The notes under the pieces: generated by a model
The model's input: the letters and a program-made list of their open reading frames with translations, nothing else
The model's database searches: none
What the model was told of the DNA's origin: nothing
DNA from: Opitutia bacterium
GTDB lineage: Bacteria > Verrucomicrobiota > Verrucomicrobiia > Opitutales > Opitutaceae
Direction of reading: 5' to 3'
NCBI GenBank assembly: GCA_947453695.1
Contig: CANGHW010000046.1
Span: 1-35,418 of the forward strand
DNA: 35,418 nucleotides
In this document: positions 25,075 through 33,117 of the stretch, in pieces
Layout of the letters: each line of letters starts with the position of its first letter
Numbering within the stretch: position 1 is the first letter of the stretch
Translations under genes and position numbers: made by a program

Positions 25075-26037
25075 ATGGCCCGTCGCTCCACCCGCTTTCC
25101 TTTGCCGCTGCCGCGTCAGGCGGTGCGTTGGTTCCTCGCGCTGCAGTTCGGCGTGGCGGTCGTGCTCGGCGGTTGGTTTGTAGCGCAGCCCGAGTCACGC
25201 CAGCGCGAGGTGCGGCGACTGGTGGAGAACGCGTTTGCTCACGATAAGCACGTCACCGCGCTCGAGATCGCGTGGGACCTGTGGCAACTCTACTACGCCG
25301 ACAGTGCGGCGGGAAGAATCGCGACGGGCGACAAAGCGCTGGTCTACGGCGGAGCGCCCAAGCCCGGGCCGCAGCCCAATGCGCCGACTTTCCGTGTCCT
25401 CACCAACATCGGTTACGCCGTCGGCTACAGCGATGCGCTCGGCAACCCCGTGTGGGCTGCCTACCACGTGCGCGACCTAGCGACCATTCCCGTGCCGGGC
25501 GCGCGGCCGGAAAAATTCGAGGTGGACCGCCGCACCGCGGCGCGCGTGGCACCCGATGACTACGCGCGCAGTGGCTACGACCGCGGACATTTGGCGCCCA
25601 ACTATGCGATCGCCACGCGCTACGGTGCCGCGGCCCAGCGCGAGACGTTTCTCATGTCGAACATCACGCCGCAGCTCCACGCGCTCAACGCAGGACTGTG
25701 GAAGGACCTCGAGCTGCGCATCGCGACGAATTACCCCGCACGCTACGGGGAAGTCTGGGTGCTCACCGGGCCGGTCTTCGGCGCGGCGCCGCAAAAACTC
25801 CGCGGCGGGGTGGTCGTGCCGGAAGCGTTTTTCCTAATCGTGATCGACGAGAACGAAGGAAAACTGCGCACGCTCGCGTTGCTCGTGCCGCAGACGGCGC
25901 CACCCGGCGCGGACCCGGAACGTTACCTCACCAATATCGATGAAATCCAGCGGCGCACCGGGCTGGATTTTCTGAGCGAGCTGGACGATGCGGCGGAGCG
26001 CGAAGTCGAAGCGCGGCGGGCTTCGAGCGTGTGGTGA
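25075..26037 (+). CDS. DNA/RNA non-specific endonuclease, membrane-anchored or exported
   Basis: A 320-aa beta-beta-alpha-metal nuclease. I chose ATG 25075 (MARRSTRFPLPLPRQ), which places a basic head before one hydrophobic segment (about residues 18-36, VRWFLALQFGVAVVLGGWF) as a signal anchor; ATG 25024 is a possible alternative. The catalytic motif is SGYDRGHLAPNYAI, with D169-R170-G171-H172 (His172 the general base). It is followed by MSNITPQLHALNAGLWKDLE, in which Asn205 is the expected metal ligand. VWVLTGPVFG and VPEAFFLIVID complete the fold. The enzyme would cut DNA and RNA without sequence preference outside the cytoplasm, for nutrient or phosphate gain or defence. No inhibitor protein or toxin delivery domain is adjacent, so an interbacterial-toxin reading is not supported. 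Confidence 0.93.
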   Translation: MARRSTRFPLPLPRQAVRWFLALQFGVAVVLGGWFVAQPESRQREVRRLVENAFAHDKHVTALEIAWDLWQLYYADSAAGRIATGDKALVYGGAPKPGPQPNAPTFRVLTNIGYAVGYSDALGNPVWAAYHVRDLATIPVPGARPEKFEVDRRTAARVAPDDYARSGYDRGHLAPNYAIATRYGAAAQRETFLMSNITPQLHALNAGLWKDLELRIATNYPARYGEVWVLTGPVFGAAPQKLRGGVVVPEAFFLIVIDENEGKLRTLALLVPQTAPPGADPERYLTNIDEIQRRTGLDFLSELDDAAEREVEARRASSVW

Positions 26038-26060
26038 GGGATCGGGCCGCGGCGATAAGG

Positions 26061-26081
26061 CTGCGGTGCAGATAACCGCGG
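26061..26081. terminator. Possible weak hairpin between convergent endonuclease and PHP genes
   Basis: CTGCGGT-GCAGATA-ACCGCGG (six Watson-Crick pairs and one G-T) lies between stop codons at 26037 and 26084. Only short T-rich sequence flanks it. It may serve both transcripts, but it is weak. Confidence 0.3.
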
Positions 26082-26083
26082 TC

Positions 26084-27427
26084 TTACGGCGCCGAATTCA
26101 CCAGCGGCTGCGTCCAGGCGGTCTCGACCTCGCCGATGACGCCAGGATTGGTTTTCACCTTCGAAGAAACGATCTTGGCGCGCACGTAGAGTTCGTCGCC
26201 CTTTAGAGTGTAGGTGGCTTTCGGGCCCTTGACCTCGGCGAGCACGGCGCCGACATCTTTGCTGTAGCGGCGGTGCGGCAGGGTTTTGCGCGGGGGCTTT
26301 TCATCGGCGGGGGCCGGGATGAGTTGGCTGGTGGGATCGTAGCCGCGGCGCGTGCCGATGAACTGTGTGGTGTAGGTCACGCCGGGCTCGACCTGGATCT
26401 CGACCGTCAAAGATTTCGCGGTGCGGACGACATCGGTCAGCATGACGCCGGAGGTGGAGTAGAAATCGCCGGCTTCCATGGCGTGGATGATGGACTCAGG
26501 CGTGAGGTGACGGGCGCGGACCATCACCCAGCCGCGGAAGGGGTTGGCCTTGCCGAGGATGAGGTTGTGGTAGTCGTGGGAATCGTCGGTGCCGATGCCA
26601 TACATCACGTCGAGCTTCAGCTCGGCGAGGCGGCGGGTGAGGATCGCGTCCCACATTGCGTCGGTGGACAGCCGAGTGGCGTCGCCCTCGTTGTGCACGG
26701 TCGGGTGGCCGTTGTAGACCTCGAAAAACTTCTCGTGGTGGACCTGCATGAGCTCCTCGGCCGTCACGCCCCAGACGAAGTTGGGATGGTTGAGGTGGAG
26801 GAACATCGGCTGGCCGGTTTTCTCCCGCTGGGCGACGACGGCGTCGACGCAGCGTTGCATGATCTCGAGGGCGTTGTCGGCGGCGACGGGGGCGATCGCC
26901 GAGACGGGGTTGGTGAAGTTCATGTGCACGGGACCGCCGAGCTCGGGCTCGGTGGCGGTCTTCGGGCGCTTCCAGTTCGAGGTCACCTCCATGCTCGGAA
27001 TCATGAGGAAGCGGCCGGTCTCTTCGACGAGCGTGCGGTATTCCGCGAGGGGTTTGAGACGCACCTCTTTCTTGCCGTCCACTTCTCGTTGCTCGACCCA
27101 AGCGGCGCCGAAGCGGGCGAGATATTTTTCCAACACGGCGCCGCCGCCGCGCTGCACGAGTTCGCCTTTCGCCGCCGTGGGTTTTTTGATCTCGAACCAC
27201 CGCGTGCCCTCTTCGAGGACGTTGTGGTCGGACATGGCGAGAAAGTGATAGCCGGCGCGCTTGTAGCTGTCGGCGATCATCTCGGGGTAGTCGTTGCCGT
27301 CGCTCCAGAGCGAGTGGGTGTGGAGGTTGCCCTTGAACCAGCGCGGGGTGGATTCGGCGGCGAAGGAGCACGAAGCGAGAACGAAGAAGGCGAAACGGAC
27401 GCAGGTGCGCGGCGTGGCGAGGGGCAT
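26084..27427 (-). CDS. Exported PHP-domain metal-dependent phosphoesterase-like protein, probable lipoprotein
   Basis: A 447-aa protein with ATG at 27427 (MPLATPRTCVRF). The N-terminus has a hydrophobic core ending in VLASC, a canonical lipobox (L17-A-S-C20) with Ser at +2, so an outer-membrane lipoprotein is likely. The PHP-domain start WFKGNLHTHSLWSDG gives the first metal pair (His36, His38), and LAMSDHNV (Asp67-His68) the second. FLMIPSMEVTS, HLNHPNF, EVYNGHP and GIGTDDSHDYHN supply further metal ligands. A C-terminal domain of about 110 residues (SLTVEIQVEPGVTYTTQFIG, then LKGDELYVRAKIVSS) is beta-rich. PHP proteins hydrolyse phosphate esters or related bonds. The substrate is not known. 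It is divergent from the amidohydrolase gene, 110 bp away. Confidence 0.88.
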   Translation of the reverse strand: MPLATPRTCVRFAFFVLASCSFAAESTPRWFKGNLHTHSLWSDGNDYPEMIADSYKRAGYHFLAMSDHNVLEEGTRWFEIKKPTAAKGELVQRGGGAVLEKYLARFGAAWVEQREVDGKKEVRLKPLAEYRTLVEETGRFLMIPSMEVTSNWKRPKTATEPELGGPVHMNFTNPVSAIAPVAADNALEIMQRCVDAVVAQREKTGQPMFLHLNHPNFVWGVTAEELMQVHHEKFFEVYNGHPTVHNEGDATRLSTDAMWDAILTRRLAELKLDVMYGIGTDDSHDYHNLILGKANPFRGWVMVRARHLTPESIIHAMEAGDFYSTSGVMLTDVVRTAKSLTVEIQVEPGVTYTTQFIGTRRGYDPTSQLIPAPADEKPPRKTLPHRRYSKDVGAVLAEVKGPKATYTLKGDELYVRAKIVSSKVKTNPGVIGEVETAWTQPLVNSAP

Positions 27428-27537
27428 GGCGAAAATTCGAGACGGTGGAGGACAGCGGTGCAACCGGGGAGATGGAGAAAAGACGTTACGATTGACGGGC
27501 GCGCCCCGCGGGCGTTTCTCGAAACAGCCCCCTCCCC
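27428..27537. promoter_or_regulatory. Divergent promoter region between the PHP and amidohydrolase genes
   Basis: The 110-bp gap must hold both promoters. A 10-bp perfect palindrome, GGGCGCGCCC, lies at 27497-27506, and a TTGACG (27492-27497) could be a -35-like element, but I see no matching -10. No stronger signal was found. Confidence 0.35.
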
Positions 27538-28860
27538 ATGAAATCCAAGACCGCCCTGTTGTTTTCCGCCCTGGTCTGCGCCGTCGCCGCCCGGGCTGCC
27601 TCGATCGCCTTCGTCGACGTGACGGTGCTGCCCATGGATTCCGAACGCACGCTCGCTCACCACACCGTGGTCGTGGACGGCGACCGCATCGTGCAGGTCG
27701 GTCCGAACTCTGACGTGAAGATTCCGGCCGACGCGCAGCGCATCGACGGTCGGGGGAAGTTTCTGATCCCTGGCCTTGGTGAGATGCACGGGCACAACCC
27801 GCCGCTCGGTTCCGCGCAGAGCTATGTGGAGACGATCTACTTCCTCTTCGTCGCGAACGGCGTGACCACGGTGCGCGGCATGCTCGGCTGGCCCGGCCAG
27901 CTCGAACTGCGCGACAAGGTGAAGTCCGGCGAGATCCTCGGGCCGTCGCTCTATCTCGCAGGTCCGAGCTTCACGGGCACCGGGGCCAACGCGGTGCTCT
28001 CGCCTACCGCCGCCGAGACGCGCGTGCGGCAACAGAAGGCAGAGGGGTGGGATTTGCTGAAGGTGCACCCGGGCCTGAAGCGCGAGGTCTACGATGCCAT
28101 GGCGAAAACGGCGGACGAAGTGGGCATCCGGTTCGCAGGGCACATCCCGGCCGACGTCGGTCTCGTGCACGCCATGGAAAAACGGCAGGAAACCGTCGAT
28201 CACCTCGACGGCTACATCGAGGTGCTCAAGGCGGACACGGCGCCGGTAGACCGCGCCAAGCTGGCCGAGATCGTGAAACTCACGCACGACACCGGCACCG
28301 CGGTGGTGCCGACCATGCCGCTCTGGGAGACGATCATCGGCGCGGCCGATCCGCAGGTCATCTACGCCTATCCCGAGCTCGCCTACTTGCCGACCAGCGT
28401 GGTCAACGGTTGGAAAGCCTCCTACGAGCGCCGCCTCGGCAATCCGAATTTCAATCGGACCCGCGCCGCCCAGATCGCGACCAACCGCAAAGTCGTGCTC
28501 AAGGCGCTCAACGACGGCGGCGTGACGATTCTCTTCGGCACGGATGCGCCGCAGGAGTTCAGCGTGCCGGGTTTTTCGATTCACCGCGAGATGCAGGCCA
28601 ACGTCGCGGCGGGCCTGACGCCCTACGAAGTGCTCCGCTCCGCCACGAAGAACGTCGGCGAAAATCTCGGCCCGCGGGCCAAGGATAAATTCGGGCTCGT
28701 CGCCACCGGCCACCGGGCGGACCTCGTGCTGCTCACGGCCGATCCTCTGGCGGATATCGGCAATGTGGCCAAGCGGGCCGGCGTGATGGTGCGCGGTCGC
28801 TGGCTGAGCGAAGTGGATATCCAGACGCGACTCGCGAAGATCGCGGCCGAGCGGAAATAA
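27538..28860 (+). CDS. Exported amidohydrolase-superfamily enzyme
   Basis: A 440-aa binuclear-metal hydrolase of the imidazolonepropionase/prolidase-like amidohydrolase group. A signal peptide (about 1-20, MKSKTALLFSALVCAVAARA) directs export. The conserved ligands are visible: EMHGHNP (His84, His86), the likely carbamylated Lys175 in DLLKVHPG, His202 in RFAGHIPAD, His222 in TVDHLDGY, and Asp336 in LFGTDAP. The small beta-domain strands SIAFVDVTVLPMD at the start and ADLVLLTADPL near the end are also typical. Exported members of the group include peptidases and amidases acting on small amides; the substrate here is not known. ATG 27538 is the first start after the divergent gap. A strong bidirectional hairpin follows the stop codon. 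Confidence 0.93.
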   Translation: MKSKTALLFSALVCAVAARAASIAFVDVTVLPMDSERTLAHHTVVVDGDRIVQVGPNSDVKIPADAQRIDGRGKFLIPGLGEMHGHNPPLGSAQSYVETIYFLFVANGVTTVRGMLGWPGQLELRDKVKSGEILGPSLYLAGPSFTGTGANAVLSPTAAETRVRQQKAEGWDLLKVHPGLKREVYDAMAKTADEVGIRFAGHIPADVGLVHAMEKRQETVDHLDGYIEVLKADTAPVDRAKLAEIVKLTHDTGTAVVPTMPLWETIIGAADPQVIYAYPELAYLPTSVVNGWKASYERRLGNPNFNRTRAAQIATNRKVVLKALNDGGVTILFGTDAPQEFSVPGFSIHREMQANVAAGLTPYEVLRSATKNVGENLGPRAKDKFGLVATGHRADLVLLTADPLADIGNVAKRAGVMVRGRWLSEVDIQTRLAKIAAERK

Positions 28861-28894
28861 AAAAGGCGGGCCGGGTGGCCCGCCTGGAATTTTT
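28859..28894. terminator. Bidirectional terminator between amidohydrolase and TonB receptor genes
   Basis: GGCGGGCC (28865-28872), loop GGGT, GGCCCGCC (28877-28884): eight perfect GC pairs. On the left is a run of six A (28859-28864), which reads as T on the minus strand. On the right is TTTTT (28890-28894). Both converging genes therefore get a canonical stem plus U-tract. The right T-run overlaps the receptor's stop codon. Confidence 0.85.
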
Positions 28895-31800
28895 AGAACG
28901 AGCCCTTGACGCCCGCGGTCCAGAGCGACCCGCCGTAGTCGTCGCGCTGGCGGAATTTGGCGTAGGCCGGGGTGTTGGGGCCGTAGGTCTTTTGATCCTC
29001 GGTGGCGCCGTTCAGGTTACGCATGGCGAAGAACACGCCGAGGTTGCGACGGAGGTAGTATTCGCCGGTGAGGTCGATGTAGAGGCGCTTGGGGCGGTAG
29101 TTGTAGGTGCCGGGCTCGATGGAGGCGCCCGTAACGAGGGCGCGTCGCTGGATGCCGCGGTAGTTTTCGTTGAGGCGGATATTCCACTTTGGCCGCGAGA
29201 TGCTGAAGCCCCAATTGCAGGTAAAGGGATTCATGTCTTGGAAGTTGTCAGTGCCCTTCGCGCGCTGGGAGCTCACATTGGTGAAGAATTGCACGCCGCG
29301 GGCCCAGTTGGGCAGGAAGGTAAGGGCCTGCTTGTAGTCGATTTCGAAGCCCTTCATGCGGATCTTATCCGGGGAATTGAACTGGGTGACGACAAGGTAT
29401 TGGCCATAGGACTCTTCATCGAGGCCGTAGGCGGCGAGGAACTCGGGGGTCGAGCGCGAGGTGACGTTTTGGAAGAAGTTTTCGAAGTCGCGGACGAAGT
29501 AGTTGAACGAGAGCTGGCCGACGGTGCCGAAGTAGTATTCGAGGCGCGCCATGTAGGTGCGGGCCTGCCACGCCTTGATGGAGACGTTGTTTACCGTGAT
29601 GCGGTCGTTGGGGTTGAAGACCTCGATGTTCGGGACAGTGAGGCCGCCGGCGTATTGGTTGAAATCGGGGCGGCCCACGGTCTCGTAGTAGGCGAGGCGG
29701 CCGATGAGGCTCTCCTTGATATTGTAGCTGGCGTTGAGGCTGGGGAAGAGGCGGAGGTATTCCTTCTGCGCCTTGTAGCCGCGGTCCTTGAGGGTGAGTT
29801 GGGTGTAGGCCAGACCGGCGTTGGTGGGCTGGAGGAGGATGGGAGCACCGTTGGCGCCCTTGACGACGTTGCCGGCAGCGTCGCGCTGGTAGGCGAGCGT
29901 TGGGTCAGTGAGCGGGCCTTCGGCGTCGATGTTGGTCTGCTCGGCGCGGACACCGCCGACGAGTTTCAGGCGGTTCTGGAAGAAGGCGGCGTCAGTGCGG
30001 AAGTAGAGGGACGAGATGATCTCCTGGGCGCGCTTGGAGGCGTTGGTGACCGAGGTGTATTCGGTGTTGGCGTTGCGAGTCCAGTAGTTGGGGTGGTCGA
30101 GGTAGGCCTGCCAGAGCTTGCCGTTGTCGACGTGTTGTTGCTTCGGCATACCGAAGTCGGGGATGCGCTCAGAGTAGACGGAATCGAGGTAGGGCAACGG
30201 GCTGTCGTCGTTGACGAGGCCGGCTTGGGTGGTGGGGGTGGTGCTGGCTCGGCCGTCGGCGCCGACCCAAGTATAGGTCTCGGTGCCCACGCCGCGGAGA
30301 TCACGGATCTTGGTCTTCACGTCGGCGCCAAGTTTCACCGTGAACGGGATGTCGCGGAGGTAGAAGTCGCGGCGGATATTACCGTAGGCTTGGCGAGTGG
30401 TGTCGTAGGTGCGCTGGCGGATGCTGTTGGCGGAGACGATCGAGTAGTTGTCGAGCTGAGTGGGATCGACGGGGCGGCCGAAGGGGTCGTTGACGGTGAT
30501 TTTGCCCGGACGGAGGTAAAAGATGTCGTCGAAGTTGATGGAGACGTTGTTGCGCTGCACGGTCATGCCGTTGAAGAAGCCCTTATCGATGTCGTTGTAG
30601 TCGATGCGCGAGGTGCCATAGCTAGCGCCCATGTCGGATTTCCAGACCGGGCCTTCGTGGAGCCAGCGGAGCGACGGGCTGATGGTGCGGCCGGGGCGGA
30701 TGCGGCCGCCATTTGCGATCGTAACCTGGCCGGCATTGATGGCGGTGCCGGTGGTGGGGAAGGTGCTGAACTGGCCCCAGGTGTGATCGGGGCCCCAGTT
30801 CAGGGGCATCACGCGGTTGATGGTGAAGGTCTGGGTGCGGGTGGCGAAGTGCTCGCGGAGCATGCCGTAGGAGAAGCTCAGGGAGAGGCGGTCGTAGCGC
30901 GCGGGCTTCCAATCGACGGTGGTGGCGAAGGAGTAGCGTTTGGTGTTCTTGCCGGAGTCGCGCCAGGAGAAGATGCCGAGGTAGGGATTGTCGGGGGTAG
31001 TGGCCGGGAGGCCGGTGGTGACGGTGGCCGCGACGTTGGTGGCGGCGGCGGCGCCGCGCCACTGCATGGCAGTGTTGGACTGGGGGGTGTATTGAAGGGA
31101 GTAGCCGCCGGAGACGGTGAAGCCAAACGTCTTGGAGACGGGGACGACGGCGGAGACATCGTAGCCAGGATGGATCTTGTAGTCCATCTGGCCCCAGCCG
31201 GGACCGGGGGTTTTACGGCCAAAGGCGCGCTCGGCGTCCTTCATAAGCCAGGAGACACTGTAGTTGTAGGAGGGACGGTTGCGCTCAAAGGCGCTACGCG
31301 GAACCATGTTTACCGAGCCGGCGAGGGCTGAGCCGGCGGTATCGGGCGTGGGCGAGCGGTTAATCTCAATGCGAGAGACGTTGTTGATGGAAACCTGATC
31401 GAGCTCGATCTGGCGGCCGGTGCCGGCGCCGGCGGCGCTGGCCATGTCGAAACCGCCCATGGAGATCGGAACGTTGCCAGCGGGGGCGCCATTAATGGAA
31501 AAACGGCGCGCATCGCCACCGGTGTAGTCGCTGGTGATGCCGGGGAGGAATTTCATGAACTCACCCACGCTACCGTCGGCGATCGTGCCAAATTCATCGG
31601 CGGAGACGACGTTGGTGATGTTTTTCGCGAAGCGCTGCTCGTTGATGGCAAGAGCGGCGCCGTCCATTTCTTTGGAGGAAGCGACGGTGAAGGCGCCGAG
31701 CGCGATGACTTCGCCGGTGGCGCTGGGGGTCGACTTAGGTGCGGCCGCGCCGGAAATGGTGATTTCAGCTTGGGTGGTCTGGCCAGGGGCGAGGGTGACA

Positions 31801-32090
31801 ATCTCGGTGTGCACACCGAGGCCGGTATAGAAAATCTTGAGGGTCACCGTGCCCGAGGGCACGCCGTCGAGGCGAAACTGGCCGGTGGAGCCGGTCAGCG
31901 TTTCCTGCTTGGAGCCGTCGACGGTGATGCGGGCCTTTTCGAGGTATTCGCCGCGGCGGGAGTCAAACACGCGGCCTTCGATGGTGCCGGTGGAGACGGC
32001 TTGGGCACACAGCGTGGCGGCAAACGCCATCAGGCCAAGGAGCGCGCACACGCGGCGCAGCAGGGGTAGGAACGGGACAGCAGTAGCCAT
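28893..32090 (-). CDS. TonB-dependent receptor with N-terminal carboxypeptidase-regulatory-like domain
   Basis: A 1065-aa outer-membrane receptor for TonB-powered uptake. The signal peptide (about 1-31, MATAVPFLPLLRRVCALLGL then MAFAATLCAQA) fits ATG 32090. A carboxypeptidase-regulatory-like beta-sandwich follows (TGTIEGRVFDSRRGEYLEKARITVDG..., about 35-113), a layout common in Opitutaceae and Bacteroidota-like receptors. A short TonB-box-like strand EVIALGAFTV (about 127-136) leads into the plug (INEQRFAKNITNVVSADEFG, then FMKFLPGITSDYTGGDARRF, INNVSRIEINRSPTPDTAGSALAGSVNMV). The rest is the 22-strand barrel, ending LWTAGVKGSF with the expected aromatic last residue. No SusD-like partner is adjacent. 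Its ligand is unknown; a carbohydrate is plausible from context. The PHP, amidohydrolase and VTT genes are neighbours, not partners. Confidence 0.95.
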   Translation of the reverse strand: MATAVPFLPLLRRVCALLGLMAFAATLCAQAVSTGTIEGRVFDSRRGEYLEKARITVDGSKQETLTGSTGQFRLDGVPSGTVTLKIFYTGLGVHTEIVTLAPGQTTQAEITISGAAAPKSTPSATGEVIALGAFTVASSKEMDGAALAINEQRFAKNITNVVSADEFGTIADGSVGEFMKFLPGITSDYTGGDARRFSINGAPAGNVPISMGGFDMASAAGAGTGRQIELDQVSINNVSRIEINRSPTPDTAGSALAGSVNMVPRSAFERNRPSYNYSVSWLMKDAERAFGRKTPGPGWGQMDYKIHPGYDVSAVVPVSKTFGFTVSGGYSLQYTPQSNTAMQWRGAAAATNVAATVTTGLPATTPDNPYLGIFSWRDSGKNTKRYSFATTVDWKPARYDRLSLSFSYGMLREHFATRTQTFTINRVMPLNWGPDHTWGQFSTFPTTGTAINAGQVTIANGGRIRPGRTISPSLRWLHEGPVWKSDMGASYGTSRIDYNDIDKGFFNGMTVQRNNVSINFDDIFYLRPGKITVNDPFGRPVDPTQLDNYSIVSANSIRQRTYDTTRQAYGNIRRDFYLRDIPFTVKLGADVKTKIRDLRGVGTETYTWVGADGRASTTPTTQAGLVNDDSPLPYLDSVYSERIPDFGMPKQQHVDNGKLWQAYLDHPNYWTRNANTEYTSVTNASKRAQEIISSLYFRTDAAFFQNRLKLVGGVRAEQTNIDAEGPLTDPTLAYQRDAAGNVVKGANGAPILLQPTNAGLAYTQLTLKDRGYKAQKEYLRLFPSLNASYNIKESLIGRLAYYETVGRPDFNQYAGGLTVPNIEVFNPNDRITVNNVSIKAWQARTYMARLEYYFGTVGQLSFNYFVRDFENFFQNVTSRSTPEFLAAYGLDEESYGQYLVVTQFNSPDKIRMKGFEIDYKQALTFLPNWARGVQFFTNVSSQRAKGTDNFQDMNPFTCNWGFSISRPKWNIRLNENYRGIQRRALVTGASIEPGTYNYRPKRLYIDLTGEYYLRRNLGVFFAMRNLNGATEDQKTYGPNTPAYAKFRQRDDYGGSLWTAGVKGSF

Positions 32091-32294
32091 GGAGGGTGAG
32101 GTAGTTCAGGGTCAGGGTAAGGTATCGGCGGCGGGCATTCCGCTAAACCGACGAAGGGGTGAAACGACGGGTGAAAATCGCGCCGGTTACGCTGTGCAGG
32201 CGAGATAAATAATCAGTTACCTGACGGACCGGGCCGGGGTGGTGAAAAATGCAGGCGCTTGCATGCGGAAAGACCCCACGCCACGTTCCGCGCC
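32091..32294. promoter_or_regulatory. Divergent promoter region between TonB receptor and VTT-protein genes
   Basis: The largest non-coding gap in the window, 204 bp if the VTT gene starts at 32295. On the minus strand the sequence about 115 bp before the receptor start contains an AT-rich GATTATTTATCT stretch (32204-32215), the best -10-like candidate I can see. A LacI-type palindrome lies at 32250-32263. The rest shows nothing specific. Confidence 0.45.
32250..32263. promoter_or_regulatory. LacI-family-like operator candidate
   Basis: TGCAGGCGCTTGCA is a 14-bp palindrome with one mismatched pair, extended to 16 by flanking A and T. It has a central CG and TG...CA ends, the general form of LacI/CcpA-family operators (TG-N4-CG-N4-CA). 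It sits about 160 bp before the TonB receptor start and about 31 bp before the VTT gene start (if 32295), so it could act on either promoter. No LacI-type regulator is encoded in the window. Confidence 0.45.
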
Positions 32295-33044
32295 GTGAGC
32301 GCACCCACCACTCCCGCCGATCCTTCGTCCACCCCGCGTCCCGGACTCATGCGTCGGCTTGGCGCGGCAGGACCGGTAGCAATCATGTTGTCCTTTTGGC
32401 CGCCGCTCGGCGGTTTCGTGCTGCTCGCGAGCCTCACGGCGCTCGGTCCGTGGTTGCGCGACCACGGCATGACCGGCTGGGTGATCTACGTGCTCGTAAC
32501 CGGATTGCTCATGGGGCTTTCGTTTATCCCCACCTATTCCTGCGCGATTTTGGCTGGCTGGGCCTTCGGCTTCACCATCGGTTGGCCGCTGGCGATGATC
32601 ACGATCACGATCGCGGCGCTGATCGCTTACGGCATCGCGCGCTGGATCGCGAAAGATCGCGTGCTGGAGGTCATCCTGGAACGGCCCAAGTGGGCCGCCG
32701 TGTATCGCGCGTTGTTGACCCAAAATTTTCGGCGCACCCTGCTGGTCGTGACCCTGCTCCGCGTGCCGCCGCAGTCGCCCTTTGCCATCGCCAATTTTGC
32801 CCTCGCGGCGGCCAAGGTGCCGTTGCCGGAATACACCATCGGCACGCTGATCGGCATCGCCCCGCGCACGGCGCTCGCGGCCTTGGTCGCGGCCCAACTC
32901 GAGCAACTCCGCCTCAAGGACATCACGCTCGATACGTGGATGGTGGCTGCCGGCATCGTCGCCACCCTCGTGGCGTGCAGCGTCCTCGGCGTCATGGCCA
33001 ACCGCGCGCTGCAGCACGTGACGGACGAATCCCAACGGACATGA
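32295..33044 (+). CDS. VTT-domain (DedA/TVP38/TMEM64-like) inner-membrane protein
   Basis: A 249-aa polytopic protein starting at GTG 32295 (MSAPTTPADPSS), with ATG 32349 (MRRLGAAG) a shorter alternative. The frame also opens at TTG 32259 but that lies at the palindrome. About five to six hydrophobic segments are visible. The VTT signature is clear: IPTYSCAILAGWAFGFTIGWPLAMITIT for the first re-entrant/helix region, and TLLRVPPQSPFAIANFALAAAKVPLPEYTIGTLIGIAPRTALAAL for the second, with conserved Arg-Pro-Pro and Asn residues. Proteins of this superfamily act in lipid scrambling or undecaprenyl/phosphatidylethanolamine handling in other bacteria; a specific role is not shown here. The gene is divergent from the first receptor and convergent with the second. 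Confidence 0.88.
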   Translation: MSAPTTPADPSSTPRPGLMRRLGAAGPVAIMLSFWPPLGGFVLLASLTALGPWLRDHGMTGWVIYVLVTGLLMGLSFIPTYSCAILAGWAFGFTIGWPLAMITITIAALIAYGIARWIAKDRVLEVILERPKWAAVYRALLTQNFRRTLLVVTLLRVPPQSPFAIANFALAAAKVPLPEYTIGTLIGIAPRTALAALVAAQLEQLRLKDITLDTWMVAAGIVATLVACSVLGVMANRALQHVTDESQRT

Positions 33045-33070
33045 AAAAGGGCCGGGAGTTAACCCGGCCC
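33045..33070 (-). terminator. Terminator for the second TonB receptor gene
   Basis: GGGCCGGG (33049-33056), loop AGTTAA, CCCGGCCC (33063-33070) is a perfect 8-bp stem. It is preceded on the plus strand by AAAA right after the VTT stop, which reads as a T-run on the minus strand. It therefore fits an intrinsic terminator for the minus-strand receptor gene ending at 33118. On the plus strand no T-run follows, so it terminates the VTT gene less clearly. Confidence 0.75.
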
Positions 33071-33117
33071 GAGTGTAGGTGACATGCGCCGCATTGCGGC
33101 CCGCCAACGGCGGTGGC

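Noticed and set aside
22758..25247. An open plus-strand frame of 829 codons antisense to the FAD oxidoreductase and sulfatase start
   Set aside because: Same shadow effect: no recognisable domain, while the minus strand has clear FAD-binding and sulfatase motifs.
25075..26037. Endonuclease as a secreted antibacterial toxin with immunity gene
   Set aside because: No immunity-sized gene follows, and there is no Rhs, PAAR or other delivery domain; it has only a signal anchor plus nuclease domain.
28875..31331. An open plus-strand frame of 818 codons antisense to the TonB receptor gene
   Set aside because: The composition is Val/Ala/Gly/Asp/Glu-rich with no motif, and the opposite strand encodes a convincing receptor. 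High GC keeps antisense frames open.
32249..33082. A 277-codon plus-strand frame overlapping the VTT gene
   Set aside because: Arg/His/Ala-rich shadow in another frame; the VTT frame has clear membrane helices and family signature.
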